DNA of 60,000 nucleotides from Antedon mediterranea (lineage: Eukaryota > Echinodermata > Crinoidea > Comatulida > Antedonidae), in assembly GCF_964355755.1 (NCBI RefSeq), contig NC_092676.1, forward strand, positions 23,296,288 to 23,356,287, read 5' to 3'. The notes below the pieces were generated by a model. That model was not told where the DNA came from, made no database searches, and was given only the letters and a program-made list of their open reading frames with translations. A program made the position numbers and the translations under genes. Below are positions 1 through 11,868 of this stretch, one piece after another (the first letter of the stretch is position 1; each line of letters begins with the position of its first letter).

Positions 1-147
1 ACGTAGTAAGGAAATAACCTAGTGACCACAAGCTATGAGTGGTCAGAAAATGAGCACAGAATATAACAACTTAAGAAATAATTTACAATGATTGCCCACT
101 GGCTAATTAGCGTGATATAGATGGACACACTTCGTACTGGACACTAC

Positions 148-252
148 CTTGGATGTTAATTCTGACTAAAAAATGGGTTTCATTACAAAACACATGGGTG
201 TAATTTTTCAATCTTCCTTTTGGCCAGTCGGACTTAATTCCAATTAAACATC
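148..252 (-). CDS. Possible minus-strand internal exon of an unrecognised gene
   Basis: On the minus strand an open stretch of 105 nt is bounded by an acceptor-like ...acctcgAG at 253-254 and a donor-like AAG|GTAGTG at 147-148. The reading starts after two nt and ends with one nt, so the exon is symmetric (phase 1 on both sides). The translation is well mixed, contains segments such as IKSDWPKGRLKNYTHVFCNE, and has two N-glycosylation sequons (NYT, NET), which suggests an extracellular segment. I do not recognise the family. The polypyrimidine tract is only moderate, and no neighbouring exon could be joined to it in phase, so it may be chance. Confidence 0.25.
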
Positions 253-2441
253 CTCGAGGTAATTTACAGGAAAATATTATTAGGAATATAGCCGTAAGCA
301 CCGATTAAAAAACAATACTGTCAGATAAGTACACTCATTGCATCTATTTATACACAGTAGTCTTAAAAGTTTAAGACTATTTCAAATACGGTTATGTAAT
401 TCCAACGTCGGTAAACTTCAAAATTAATCCTCAATCTAACCTTGTAACAAGTTTAATGTAAAAAACTAGGCATAAATGTTAGCCGGTCGTGCACATTAAA
501 AGTGTAGTCGTTGTAGGCTTAAACGCTTACCTCAACCGGGTTAAAAGTAAACCACAAGAGGCTAGAAAAACACTAAGTCCACAGGCTAAACACCGTCTCG
601 TCTCTGTAGTGTTATATTATCCTATTTGCAAAAGAAAGACTTATTACCGACGACGCTCCTTTACGATGGTGAGTACTTATAATCAACAACAGGAATATGC
701 ACAGATATCATTATCCATTATTCGGTAATTATACAAAATAGTAGGGGAAAAGCAAAATGATTTACGCCTATCGTAATTGTTTACTCCCGAAATTCCAGCG
801 CTAGATGTAATTCATGACAGTCAAAGAAGATACCAAATCCGTTTGTGTGATCTACACAGAACCGTCTTTTTTTTTGCATATTCTTCGTTCAATGATCGTC
901 TCCGCTTCGTTTCAATGTTTACACTGGATACCTTACTTACTCAATCATAGATGTTGTTTACTCATACAAATCCAGCGATCATCTGCCGGTGTGCCATATT
1001 TTAATAGATACTCCAGTTATGAATAAATGAATAGGACATCAAATGATTAATATACTTTATCAATTTTTTATAGATTATTTCAGCCGAACTTTATACTTCT
1101 TCCTAATACAGGTCATGCCATGCACCTTACAGCGGGTTTAATTAATGAAATTAAATACATTTGAATAAAGACTGACCATTCCCTTTGACAGCATTGTCCA
1201 GTTCATATTTGGACAGTGGTATAATGAGGTTGGAAAATGTGACCGCATAATCATCTTAGAGTGCTTTTGGTTTGCTTAACATAATAATAATCAATGTGTA
1301 ATCATTTCTTTGAAATATATTAAATAAAAGGAAAGAGTATTACCAATTTAAATTTAAATATTAAATAAAAGTAGGCTGTGTCTTAACTATATTATTGTTG
1401 TATAATATTACATTTTATTTTTTTTAAACCCCAAACAAAATTATTAAACTATATAATTATTTAGGCTTGTCGGTATACGATGACAATTATTTTAGTTATT
1501 TTAAGGTATTTCTTATTTATCACTCTGTATTATTTAGGCCTATAGCGGTATACAATGACCATTATTTTAGAAGATATTTCTTAATTATTTTATTTATACA
1601 ATATAGAAATATATTCCTATTACTCAGACTTATGTCTGTTCATTTTCAAGTCTGATCTGATAATTAAATGTTCATTATTTTTCTATTTTGTTTTACACGA
1701 ATAGTATAAAATGTATTCGTTTTTTATATTCACATATAATTTAATAAGATGATAAAATAGGCTACTGTGCTTGCTTGCCTGTCTTGTTGAAGAACCAACA
1801 GTTCTGTTAGTTGAAATTTTTGAATGAGTAAATTTTACAACTTTTTAATTTTTTACAAAACAAAAAAACTTGTATTTTTATTGTTGCTTTAAAGAAAGTA
1901 ACATTTACTCTTCCTTGTTTCAAACTATATATATTAGTTTCAAATATGTATGATAAGTGTAGGAACGAGTGGTATAAGTAACTATTTTCAAAGCTTTAAT
2001 TCTGTCCTTCGCCATGCTGGCTCTGGTATTGTTTGAAGGAAAGAAAACATGTTATTAATGATATTCGGCCTAGGTTAATTTCAAAACAAAGGTCTACTAT
2101 AACCTTCTAAAATTCCAAAATGTACATTTATATATCGTTTTAATTCGATATTATGAATTTAAATGTTTATTTTATTGTTGATAAAACCGCAAACTGATGA
2201 GTTTTTAAGTTGAAAGTTTTGGAGACTCCATTAGAATACTTCAAATCATTAAGAGGCGGTATTCATTGAACTTTTGCGGAAGAATGTATTAAAGATAATC
2301 TAGTAAATTCTGTGGATGCTAAGAATATATCCAAAATATATGACTATTATTTTCAGCTGTTAAGACTGCTTGTCAGGGGCTTGTGAGAACTTTAATAAAC
2401 TAAACAGTGTTATAATCAATGCATGATTATTCAAAACTCAC
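253..2441. other. Non-genic AT-rich stretch
   Basis: I see no supportable gene. Short open frames exist on both strands (for example 489-728 plus), but none shows a conserved motif or good splice signals at its ends. The sequence is AT-rich with long runs of A or T. Confidence 0.5.
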
Positions 2442-2513
2442 CTGATTTCTTCTTTGAGTGGCTCAGTGTATTGTTGCGTGATTTCGGTTGCCTTTAATTC
2501 CACTAAGGTGGAC
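2442..2513 (-). CDS. Possible minus-strand 72-nt internal exon
   Basis: On the minus strand a 72-nt segment lies between ...cccccgattgcAG (acceptor at 2514-2515) and AAATCAG|GTGAGT (donor at 2436-2441), both good consensus sites. It reads open with one leading nt and two trailing nt: S-T-L-V-E-L-K-A-T-E-I-T-Q-Q-Y-T-E-P-L-K-E-E-I. A length divisible by three, a perfect donor and a hydrophilic helical translation make it look like a real coding exon. I do not recognise the gene. The exon candidate at 148-252 lies downstream on the same strand but does not join in phase, so another exon would be needed between them. Confidence 0.35.
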
Positions 2514-3921
2514 CTGCAATCGGGGGATGCAAAAATAAACAGTAAATAATAGAAGTGCGGCCGATTGGTGATTCCTACTGTACTTGGTTTGGTGTGTTAA
2601 ACATTGCAACGGCACGCTTGACGTGAGGAAAGCCCCTATATTGTTGGCGGAAAGCAGGCGATCAAGTCACGCAATCTCATAGACTTACCGATCGCGCGCT
2701 TGATAGTTCGTGGACATACTGTCGCCTATACTTGCTTACTTGAATATGCAATCGCACGCTCGATATTCGCTCACTTACATTTTTTTTACATCACCGAGTT
2801 CCGCAATTATGTCAGTTACCTGGCAATAGGCCTACTCAAGTTTTTTAAAGGGAATTATGCGAGCGAATAGCAACTCGTTTTTGTTTCCCATTTATCGGCT
2901 TACAACGAATCGTATCCATACTTCCATTGCTGTCGAAAGTTTCACAAAGCAACTGTACAACTATGCTGTCAATCAAAATAAATCCTTACTTAACGAACGG
3001 TTTCCATTGGCTAGTGGGCCGCTGTGGGTGGAATAATCATTGTCGTGGTTATGACTACTGTGTACGCACTGGTGGACGTTGTTAGTTAATCGTAGAAAGC
3101 GATCGTAAGCGGTTGCGTAAAATGATTGTATTTAAAGAGCTGGATTTGTGTTTTCTAAAGTATGCCTGTAGGCCTATTACGTAGCGACACTTAGTTGTGT
3201 GATACCGTTTTCGACACGAAACATCGTAAAAACATGGGTTATTGTGCCGTGATATGAAAAAAAATTATCGAAAGAAAATCTGTGATATTATCTTTTTTTA
3301 TGATGTTATAAAACACCACTCAACTTTTGGATATACTGTCATAGATAAATATTTCTTTTTTCAGACTAGATAGCATTTGTAAATTTATATTGACGTACTT
3401 GTCACAATGTCCTCAGCAGAACAGTTAACTCTTCCACGACATGTGGACAACTACGTTTATTCTTTAATCATTAATTCGTTATCCGGATTGAGTCACAATA
3501 TTAAATTTAAGGGTATGCCGTATCTTAGTTAATAGGTCGAAATGTCACACGAATTACACATCTCTGATAATCCACAATTAAACAAACCACAACATTGTAA
3601 AGCAATATAAATGATCATAGTCCACTATCCCCGTTAATATGTACGGTACAAAATGTACGGTACGGTACAAAAATAGTGTATGCCTATATTACAGTTAGTA
3701 TATTAACACTACCGTAATGTGTACGGTACAAAAACAGTTTATACATAATTATTACATTATTATAATTATTATTCTAAAATAAAGTGTAGCCTTGTATGTT
3801 GAATCCGTTTGATAATATATCTCGGTATCTTTATTCAATAAAACATCAATAAAATATGAAAATACAAAGGCAACAGAAGTACTGAATGGACGTATTCTAT
3901 ATTACAAACAGGAATGAGATA
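2514..3921. other. CpG-richer stretch, possible promoter of a minus-strand gene
   Basis: Between about 2540 and 3130 the sequence has many more CpG steps than its surroundings (for example gatcgcgcgcttgatag near 2690 and the related gcaatcgcacgctcgatat near 2747). It lies just upstream, in minus-strand terms, of the candidate exon at 2442-2513, so it may contain that gene's promoter and 5' exon. A short plus-strand frame starting with ATG at 3407 runs about 40 codons and is not supported by any motif. The rest is AT-rich and featureless. Confidence 0.25.
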
Positions 3922-4050
3922 AAGCCTTGACTACACTATCTAACTTTATGTGTCAAAAAATGTGATCTGCCCAAATATGGACATGATGATATCATATCAC
4001 TACCATATTTGACAATATAACCACCATATTTGGACACATCACATTAAATA
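3922..4050. mobile_element. Degenerate copy of foldback MITE family 1
   Basis: It has the internal core shared by the family: gtgatgtgccc/aaatatggacatgatgat, then two tandem 'atcactaccatattt' units and a cacatcac right half. The outer inverted repeat is eroded on both sides (left ...gactacactatctaacttta). It is related to the copies at 11739, 22821, 28101, 33934, 42348, 47894 and 55409. Confidence 0.6.
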
Positions 4051-4326
4051 GATAGGGACTTATCATAAGTTACAAAGATAAAATGTATATCAAAATTTAA
4101 AAAATAGGCAGCATTTGAAGGAATACAGTATACACCAATATTTAATATAGTTATACTGCTACTAATATTTTCTAATGATTTCATCAAAATAGAGGACAGG
4201 ACTATTTTTAAATGTTTCAGTTTTTGCGACTGGGATTTCATTTTTCCTTTCTTTCCTAAAGTTGCATTGATGAGATATTTTTGGCTTTTGGTATCCATCT
4301 ATGTGTAAACAGTATCATAGTCAATG

Positions 4327-4741
4327 TAATAATACAGGAACATGTGACGCCTATATCATGGCCATAGGCATAACCTAACCTTAATCTAAACATAATACAG
4401 GCATCATATGCTATACATATGTGACTCTGTATATTATAAGTACTATTACAGAATTTGCCTAACATAATGGACCATATCTTAATAAATATATACTTACAGT
4501 TTCGTTGACGAACTGCGTGTCACATCAATAGATACCGGTAGAGGTAATCTGTCATATGGTCAAATTCATTCACATTTTTCCGAATTTATACTAATTCATG
4601 CTTTTATTATACCTACTTTTCTTTTATTTAGTCTAGACGTGTATTAAATGAATATGTCATCAATCGGTCTTAAGTTTTTAAATAACGTTCTTTTGTATTT
4701 GCTGGTATTCGTGTTCCCCTATATGTATACGACTTGTCTGA
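4327..4741. repeat. Dispersed ~415-bp repeat, copy 1
   Basis: This segment is recognisably repeated at 32557-32967 inside POLQ intron 14. Shared blocks include aataatacaggaRcatgtga, accttaatctaaacataata, atgtcatcaatcggtc and gttcccctaWatgtatacga, all in the same order and orientation. No coding capacity or terminal repeats were seen, so the element class is unknown. Confidence 0.6.
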
Positions 4742-7700
4742 GAATTTAACGTTAAATGTTTATGTACAATGAACATCTAATTTCGCAGAGTTACTAGCGA
4801 GTTCTGCGGGTTGAGAGGTTCCACCTAAAATTAATATTAACACTGCAATAATTTTCTTGGTCCACCAGTGTACAGGCCTGTGTTTTGTACATTATTTTGT
4901 GGTGTTAAAAAATACATTTCTTTGTCATTATACCAAGACGATGAATTATCCAGCGAAAGTTGTTTTGATTTATAACTTTAAAATAATATTAATTCTTTTA
5001 AGTCCAAAGTGTTATGCGGTAAGATACTGCGAAGGGTATCAAATTGCCCGTGAAGCACACCTGCGCTAAGTCTAAGCTGGGGCAAAGCGGGCTTATGCAA
5101 ATATTGAACATGGATCGCTTTTAAGACTTTGTCTGCGAAGAGGCCTGTGTTTACCGTGTAAACTCAGTTTGATCCGGCCTAGCGACTGATAGTCTTGAAA
5201 ATGGGTGTAATGACGGACGATAAACGGAAGCTTTCAATAGACAGATACTTCACTACCGTTTTTGACATCAATCAACCATCTTAGCAGGCCTAACTAGTGA
5301 AATTAGTAATCATACTGTAAAAACAATACCACCAGACACTGAGCAAGGATACCCAACAAAACATATCATGAAAATGATCTTCGTTGTCATACATCACAGT
5401 GTTTACATTTCGTTACATCAAACAAAAAACACTTTCTTATTTATACATAACGTAATATGACGCTCCAGGACTCCATTCGTGAAGTTCGGTACTGATAAAA
5501 AAAAATCGGTTTAAAATATATTTTATTTTAAAGAAATCCGGTATAATTCACATGTTTTTAATGAAAATTATACTAAAATTCATATTAATTAGCAGTGACA
5601 TTAATAATAGATTATTATTATTAATATAGGTTATTGATTAATTGGTTTAGAGTGACGTTAGTTAGCAATTCATTTTTTTTTTTATTTATAGATAAAATAG
5701 TTCATTATTTGACTTTTCTGTCTTAGGCCTATTGTGTGAGACGGTATAAAAATGTATTTCTCCTTCGGTCACATAGGCCTTACGTACTTTCCCGACCTCA
5801 TTGGCATATCTAACTTGCCAATAGGCCTACTACATTATTTAAGGGGGAAAAATAGAGAGACAATTTTGTTCTTCTATAACTTTAAGCGTATCGTGGGTTC
5901 GAGACCCACAATATTCGCAGACGTTCCCAAATCACCCGATTCTCAGTGTTGTGTCTCCACATATAACATTCCCCTGGTCTTTTCCGTAAAACAGCATCCC
6001 ATGTATTTCACATGTGATGTTGTTGGTAGGATAGGTTTTGGGCAAGGCTAGAGTCTATAATACTGGCTTTATAATGTCTTTCACATGTGATTCTGTTTTA
6101 TGGAATTTCCTATGATACTGGGGAAATTCAGATAAAGTATCAAGAATCGCCTATACTCAAAGTGTACTGTCATTTCAGCACCGTATTTCACGTCAGTGTT
6201 GCAAATTTACCACCAGACGTATTACTTGTTTACATATAGCGTAATTTGCGGAGTGTTTAATCATAATCAGTAGGCAAGATAACCTACTAATTGACAGTTA
6301 TCTACCAACAAATCTACAGAAGAGGCGAACACCATTCGAAATGAAGAATTTAAGTGTTGCATCTCTCAACTTCAAATCGTTCATCGTTTATTTATTTAAA
6401 CGCCATGAAAGCAATTGAGGCTTTGTTAAAAACACTGACGTATATTCTCTTTATATTCTTTTCTTTGTCTTTATTTTCATATATACGTATACTTACTGCA
6501 GAAAAAGAGGTTTGACTGATTTATGTATTTTATATTATCGTCAATTTCTCCGTGGATGTTAGGCCGATTCTTTTGTCGACTTGTGTCCTGCGCGTGGACT
6601 CGTGTGCGAGGGATTTGTTTAATTCATGTCCGTTTACTCGGAAAGTGAATTCTTCGCAACCTTATTAATATTATGGGAATCCAACAGGTTTTTTATTGCC
6701 GTATATTAAATTCATGAAGCTCGTTATTAATTGTATAAATATATAAAACCATTATTGAATTATATTTTGTGAGTGTGTTTATAGACTTCTAACTGGCGTT
6801 GTGTCGTAAGAAGCATAATCGACCGACGTGTTGCTTAAAAGTGCTGTATTTGATATATAAAATAATATGTTTGTATTGTGTCGAAAACATACCGCTCTAT
6901 ATATCAATGTTAAATAGACATTTCATAGAATGAATGAACACGTATTGATAAATACAATTGTTGTAATACCGTTATGCGTTCAGTTATCTACTCATTAGGC
7001 CAATTACGATATTGTCAATCATTTTCTGTTATTTTAAATTTATGATAAAAAAATTCTTTTTTTCAGTGACACTAACAAATGGGTACACTAAGCGAGTTCC
7101 ATGAGCCCAAACGACTTTAATAATTGTTGTCCATGCCTTTTAAATGATGTTGGCCTAGAGTTGTTAATACATATTACATGCATTCAATTGTGAATCATTT
7201 TTTCTTTTTTGTTTTTCAATTAATCGATAAGGCATAAATAATACATAGTGTTCGATCAGAACATTCATACGGTTTGTGGTGTTTCAGTGTTTCATTTGTG
7301 TTGGTTGCGAGAATACCGGTTGGCCTTATTGATTTATAAATTATCAACTTACTTTTCATTTTAATATTTTTACTACCAAAAATTTGCCCAGGTTATCAAA
7401 ATAACACGTGATGCACCAAGCACAAAAATGATTAATCGGTTGCAGCCACCTTTAAAGACATCTAGAATCTGGTCAGACTGATCGCATCCAGGTTCGCTAA
7501 ACTCACTCCAAGTCGTCTGAAACTGCCCGCTCTCAAAACAAACTCCCGTATGCTACTTTCATCACATAGGTATGGGGAATGCTAGCATAATTGTAAGTGT
7601 CCCTTATGATTAAAGGCTGCCTCCGAGCAGTTGATGTACACCCGATTCTGTAGCTGTCACTAGATGGAGTCTTACAGACTATTGCGAGTCATCTAGAAAA

Positions 7701-7751
7701 GAGTCTATATAGCTGGTATTAAGTACTTTTTAATACGGTACACGATATCAG
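4742..7751. other. Non-genic stretch with a tRNA-like fragment
   Basis: No gene is supported. Near 5895-5915 there is a perfect T-arm-like hairpin, GTGGGTTCGAGACCCAC, probably a remnant of a tRNA-derived SINE. AGGCCTA words recur here (about 5706, 5776, 5823). The remainder is AT-rich. Confidence 0.4.
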
Positions 7752-7987
7752 TGTACCAGTTCTGTGCCTCTCTCGGATTGAACAAGTTCTGCGCCTCTCT
7801 CGGATTGAACCAGTTCTGCACCTCTCTCGGATTGAACCAGTTCTGTGCCTCTATCGGATTGAACCAGTTTTGCGCCTCTCTCGGATAGAACCAGTTCTGC
7901 GCCTCTCTCGGATTGAACCAGTTCTGTGCCTCTCTCGGATTGAATCAGTTCTACGCCTCTCTCGGATTGAATCAGTTCTGTGCCTCT
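7752..7987. repeat. 27-bp minisatellite, block 1
   Basis: About nine tandem copies of a 27-bp unit, cgcctctctcggattgaacc plus agttctg, with single-base variants. Because 27 is divisible by three, the array stays open on both strands and produces spurious repetitive ORFs (QSERGAELV-like on the minus strand). It is continuous in type with the block at 8253-8566. Confidence 0.85.
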
Positions 7988-8252
7988 CTTTTTTTTTCTT
8001 TTTTTTTTTAACACCATATTTAATGAGGGTGATCCATCCAGCTATTGCTGATCATTAGGGACCCTCAGAGGTTCACAAGACAAACATATACACAAGATGC
8101 TCTACATAAACAAAGTCTTATTACAAGTCTTTGGGAGTAAAGTAATTTGGTCCTTAGAAAAATCCTGACATGTGACGGGATTTGAACCCAGGACCCTTGG
8201 AGTGGTAGCCAAGCATCATAACCACCAAGCCACAACTCCACTCTCATATTGA
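7988..8252 (-). mobile_element. tRNA-derived SINE inserted in the minisatellite
   Basis: Read on the minus strand from 8252 downward, the element begins with a tRNA-like head: GTGGCTTGGTGGTTATGATG resembles an A box and GGGTTCAAATCCC is a good RNA polymerase III B box. A unique body follows (agcatcttgtgtatatgttt near 8100), then an A-rich tail that is the poly-T at 7988-8010 on the plus strand. A second copy with the same head and body lies at 57187-57400. The element splits a previously continuous 27-bp array into two blocks. Confidence 0.8.
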
Positions 8253-8566
8253 ACGAACCTGTGTCTCTCTCGGATTGAACCAGTTCTGCGCCTCCCTCTG
8301 ATTGACAGTTCTGCGCCTCTCTCAGATTGAACCAACCTCCGCCTTTCTCGGATTGAACCAACTCTACGCCTCTCTCGGATTGAACCAACTCTACGCCTCT
8401 CTCGGATTGAACCAATTCCCTCTTGGGTTGAACCTGTTCTGCCCTTGCCTGATTAAACCAGTTCTGCGACTCTCTCGGATGGAACCAATCAAGAGAGGCG
8501 CAGAAATGTTTCAATCCAATTAAAACAGTGCTGCGCCTCTCTCGGATTGAACCAGTTCAACTCCCC
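8253..8566. repeat. 27-bp minisatellite, block 2
   Basis: The same 27-bp unit as in 7752-7987, but more diverged (ggatagaa, ccaactctacg, ccaacctccg variants), with at least ten copies. The higher divergence compared with block 1 suggests the two blocks have drifted or homogenised separately since the SINE insertion. Confidence 0.8.
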
Positions 8567-11500
8567 TCAAAGTAAACGCACTAATCAATGCGTTGAAGGG
8601 TAATAATTGTTAATAGAAGGGCACAGATAATTGTTCAGTTCCATATTGACATGTACGACTAATGAATGTTAGGACTATTAAATTCCTCGTGATGATAAGA
8701 CGGTTGTGCCGCACCGAGACATTTACGATGAGGAATGACGGTTGGGTAGATGTTGCTTGTAGTGACCATTGTGGTAAAGAGAATTTTTTTCATATTCCTA
8801 ATAAAACAAACACATATTTAAAAGAAAAGAAAATATCTTTAAAATGAACCTATAGGTATCAAAAACAAAACTGAAAAAAAAAATCAAAATGAACTAACCC
8901 TAACCCTACAATTGTATATATAATATAATATTATATTTAGTAATTTCTATTTTTTTTTCTGAAAAATTTCTCTTAAAATTTCTTTTTTTATTTCATATAA
9001 AATCAAATAGGAATCAAAACAAAACTAAAAAAACAATCAAAAAGAACTACAATTTTATATAATTCCATTACATTTAGTAATTTCTATTTTTTCCTGAAAA
9101 TAAGATATTGTATTACTCATAAATACATAATTTGTCTGTACATAATAATTTAAGCTTAATAATCTATTAAAAAAGGGAATGTTGATTTAATTAAATCATT
9201 ATTATTATAATATATATAATGTCATGATAAGTATTTATAAGAGAACATTATAAGGTCTATCGATTTTTTAACTACTTGGAAAATATTCACTTTGTTCCTA
9301 CATTACGGTCTCATTGGTCGAAGCTTTGGTGATGGTGTAATTAGGGCTACATGACTTTCACAGAACGTATCACAAATCCAGCTTTTATGTGATGTCACGA
9401 ACACATGAATTGATATTGTTTTCCAAGGTCGTGCTTTTTTATTCATTCAGTAAAAATTTATTTCATATCAGTTATTGTCTAAATAATTTTTTTTTTTGTG
9501 AATGGATGATGGTGATGAAAACCCCTGAGTGCTCTATATTGGATGTCTGCATATCAATCAGACGATTCCGAGTTCGAATCTCCGAATAATAATGTTGATT
9601 TTGATTTTTACTTGTCTAAGCGGTTTTCCCTCTCCTTCTCTTATTTCCTAATTTTCGTTTGTGAAATACAGTAATTGATTTCACTGAGCAATTTAGAGTT
9701 TACGTATGCCTGTAAATGTATATATGTGTATATCATAGTTAGGCCTATACTTGTTTTTAAATTTTTGGCGATGTTATCAGTTTGGTGACCATTGTCGATA
9801 AAAGGTATATAAAACAAACGAAAACAAAAATCTCAATTACCTTTCGAACTAAAAAAAAAAAATAACATAATCCCAGATTAGTTAGTACATAACGTTTGAG
9901 CCTAGGAGTGGCAGAAGCCGTACTAGAAAAAGAAACTTAACATTTTCTTATAACCTCCTCGGAATTTATTTTATCCCCTCTGCTGTATTTACCAAGGCCA
10001 CAGTGCCGGTGGTCCCGTAAACGGTATTTCAAATAAACACCCTAAGTTCACATCGCATTCTGTAGTTTTTGCCAAAATGTCAAAGGTTCGGGCAAAGGTT
10101 CCATTCCATATCGTTATTTCTTCTCTTTTAATGTCATCTTTCGGTCTTTTCTGTTCACATAAATTCTTGTATGTTTTAGGCTGTTTTATAGACTTCGTTT
10201 CGATACATATCACAGGGATTTATGTCGTTTCTGTGCGTTTGTTTTTGAGTGGGTGAAATGCATACCATATGAGACCTGTAACCGTTAAATGACATATAAC
10301 TTACACAAATCAAAGTGTATACCTTTGAAACAATTAATGACAATTTAGAGATAATCATGTCACCGATAAATATGTAATAAAACAAAAAAAAACGAAAGTG
10401 TGCTGTAACAGTGTAATTTGTGTCCTAGATATTTTGAAATAGAATAATAGTCTGAATAATAATATACTAAATTAATGAATGGATTTTACAAACACATGAA
10501 CATATTACAAAATACATATTGATTCAGAAATTGAGCAAATTAATGATAGATCACATTTGCATGTTGAGAAAACTTTCTTATGTTTATGTTAACCAAAAGT
10601 ATTATTTTTTCTATGAGTTCACAGTTTAATGAATCTCTATAATAAATAAGGTAACAGTTAAGTTTCCATAAGTGAAGAAAGATTCATTTTTCAACCATCA
10701 CCATCCTGTTTATTTCAAGAGACTTCTCCACTGGTTTTTATGTTTATAAGTAAAAGCCTGTAAACTAATTATAACGAAATTAACATTATGTAATAACATT
10801 CTTTTGATATGAACAACATACAGTATGTGTTTTGAGAATGGAATGTTTTGAATTTAAAGTTGATTATTTTAATATATATTATCCAAAGTCTGTTCTTTGT
10901 CCCTCAACGACGCTTTTGTCAACATTTACCGCTTGTTTCTTTCAAATCTCAAGAGAGTAGAGATCAATCGCCGGTTTACTTTCTAAAAGACATTTCTACC
11001 TGTATTTAACGCGACCCTGGTTGCCATCACCCTTCTCTAAACTACTCACCCGTAGAATAACAGATCCATTTCGATGCCTGTATTTATTTACAACTATCAC
11101 TTTCTGTTTGATTACGGGTACAAATTGCCCAGCGATTACCGCATTCAGTCACCGGGGTTAAATCCAGGCCTGCGGTAGACATTTTACACACCATCAAAAA
11201 CACCTTAAAAACAATCATTGCCGGTTTAAAGTCAAGAGGAATTGAGATTATATCTTTATTCAGTAGTATAATGATGTAAACATAACATTAAAAGGATCGT
11301 GAACTGTCTGTATGATTAAAGAGAGAATCAGATATATGTCTTCATTTGTGTTTATCTTCTTCGGTATGATATTAATGTAAGGATGTGTTCAATTACGGTA
11401 TCGGAGTTAGATCATAAAACATTTTAGAATACCACTGAGAACAACGTTTAGAATACCCTTCACTAACCTCAGCTCAGACCAAAGTCATTCATCAAAAGAA

Positions 11501-11738
11501 AGTCGTAAATTACTCACCCTAAACATGTCACTGTTATATGACAGAAATTAGTGTTATACCAGTCAAGTACACATCTTTATACAAATAAAAAAAGATGCGT
11601 TAGAGTTCAGTTGTCACCCTTTTTTCAATTCATTTTTTTTTTCATCAGGAAAGGGTGAGGGAGGATGTATTACCGATTGGCAAAAACATGTTAACAATAG
11701 ATACACATTCTTGCGAAATAAAACAAACTTTCATCTTC
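8567..11738. other. Non-genic AT-rich stretch with a tandem duplication
   Basis: No gene is supported. About 8860-9105 is an imperfect tandem duplication of roughly 150 bp (catcaaaacaaaactaaaa ... atttagtaatttctatttttt occurs twice). At 9538-9590 a tRNA-like stretch ends in gagttcgaatctc, a B-box-like motif followed by taataat, probably a SINE head. The telomere-like ctaaccctaaccct at about 8895 is only two units. Confidence 0.45.
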
Positions 11739-11868
11739 AGCTCTGTCTACACTATCGAACTTTATGTGATGTGCCCATATGGACATGATGATGTCATATC
11801 ACTACCATATTTGGTCATATCACTACCATATTTGGGCACATTAATAGTTTGATAGTGTAGACAGAGCT
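11739..11868. mobile_element. Foldback MITE family 1, well-preserved copy
   Basis: The element starts AGCTCTGTCTACACTATCGA and ends with the matching inverted repeat TAGTGTAGACAGAGCT. The core holds a near-palindrome (ccatatggacatgatgatgt) and two tandem copies of atcactaccatatttgg. There is no coding capacity. I could not define a target-site duplication with certainty. Confidence 0.8.

Noticed and set aside
3407-3530. Short ATG frame of about 40 codons followed by GTATGC
   Set aside because: No downstream exon or motif; could be chance.
5880-5915. tRNA T-arm GTGGGTTCGAGACCCAC
   Set aside because: No D-arm or acceptor stem could be found around it; treated as a SINE fragment.
7748-8517. 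Long repetitive ORFs on both strands (QSERGAELV-like and RLSRIEPVL-like)
   Set aside because: They are produced by a 27-bp minisatellite whose unit is a multiple of three; no start context, motif or splice evidence supports a protein.
8892-8908. Telomere-like ctaaccctaaccct
   Set aside because: Only two units in the middle of AT-rich sequence; no array.
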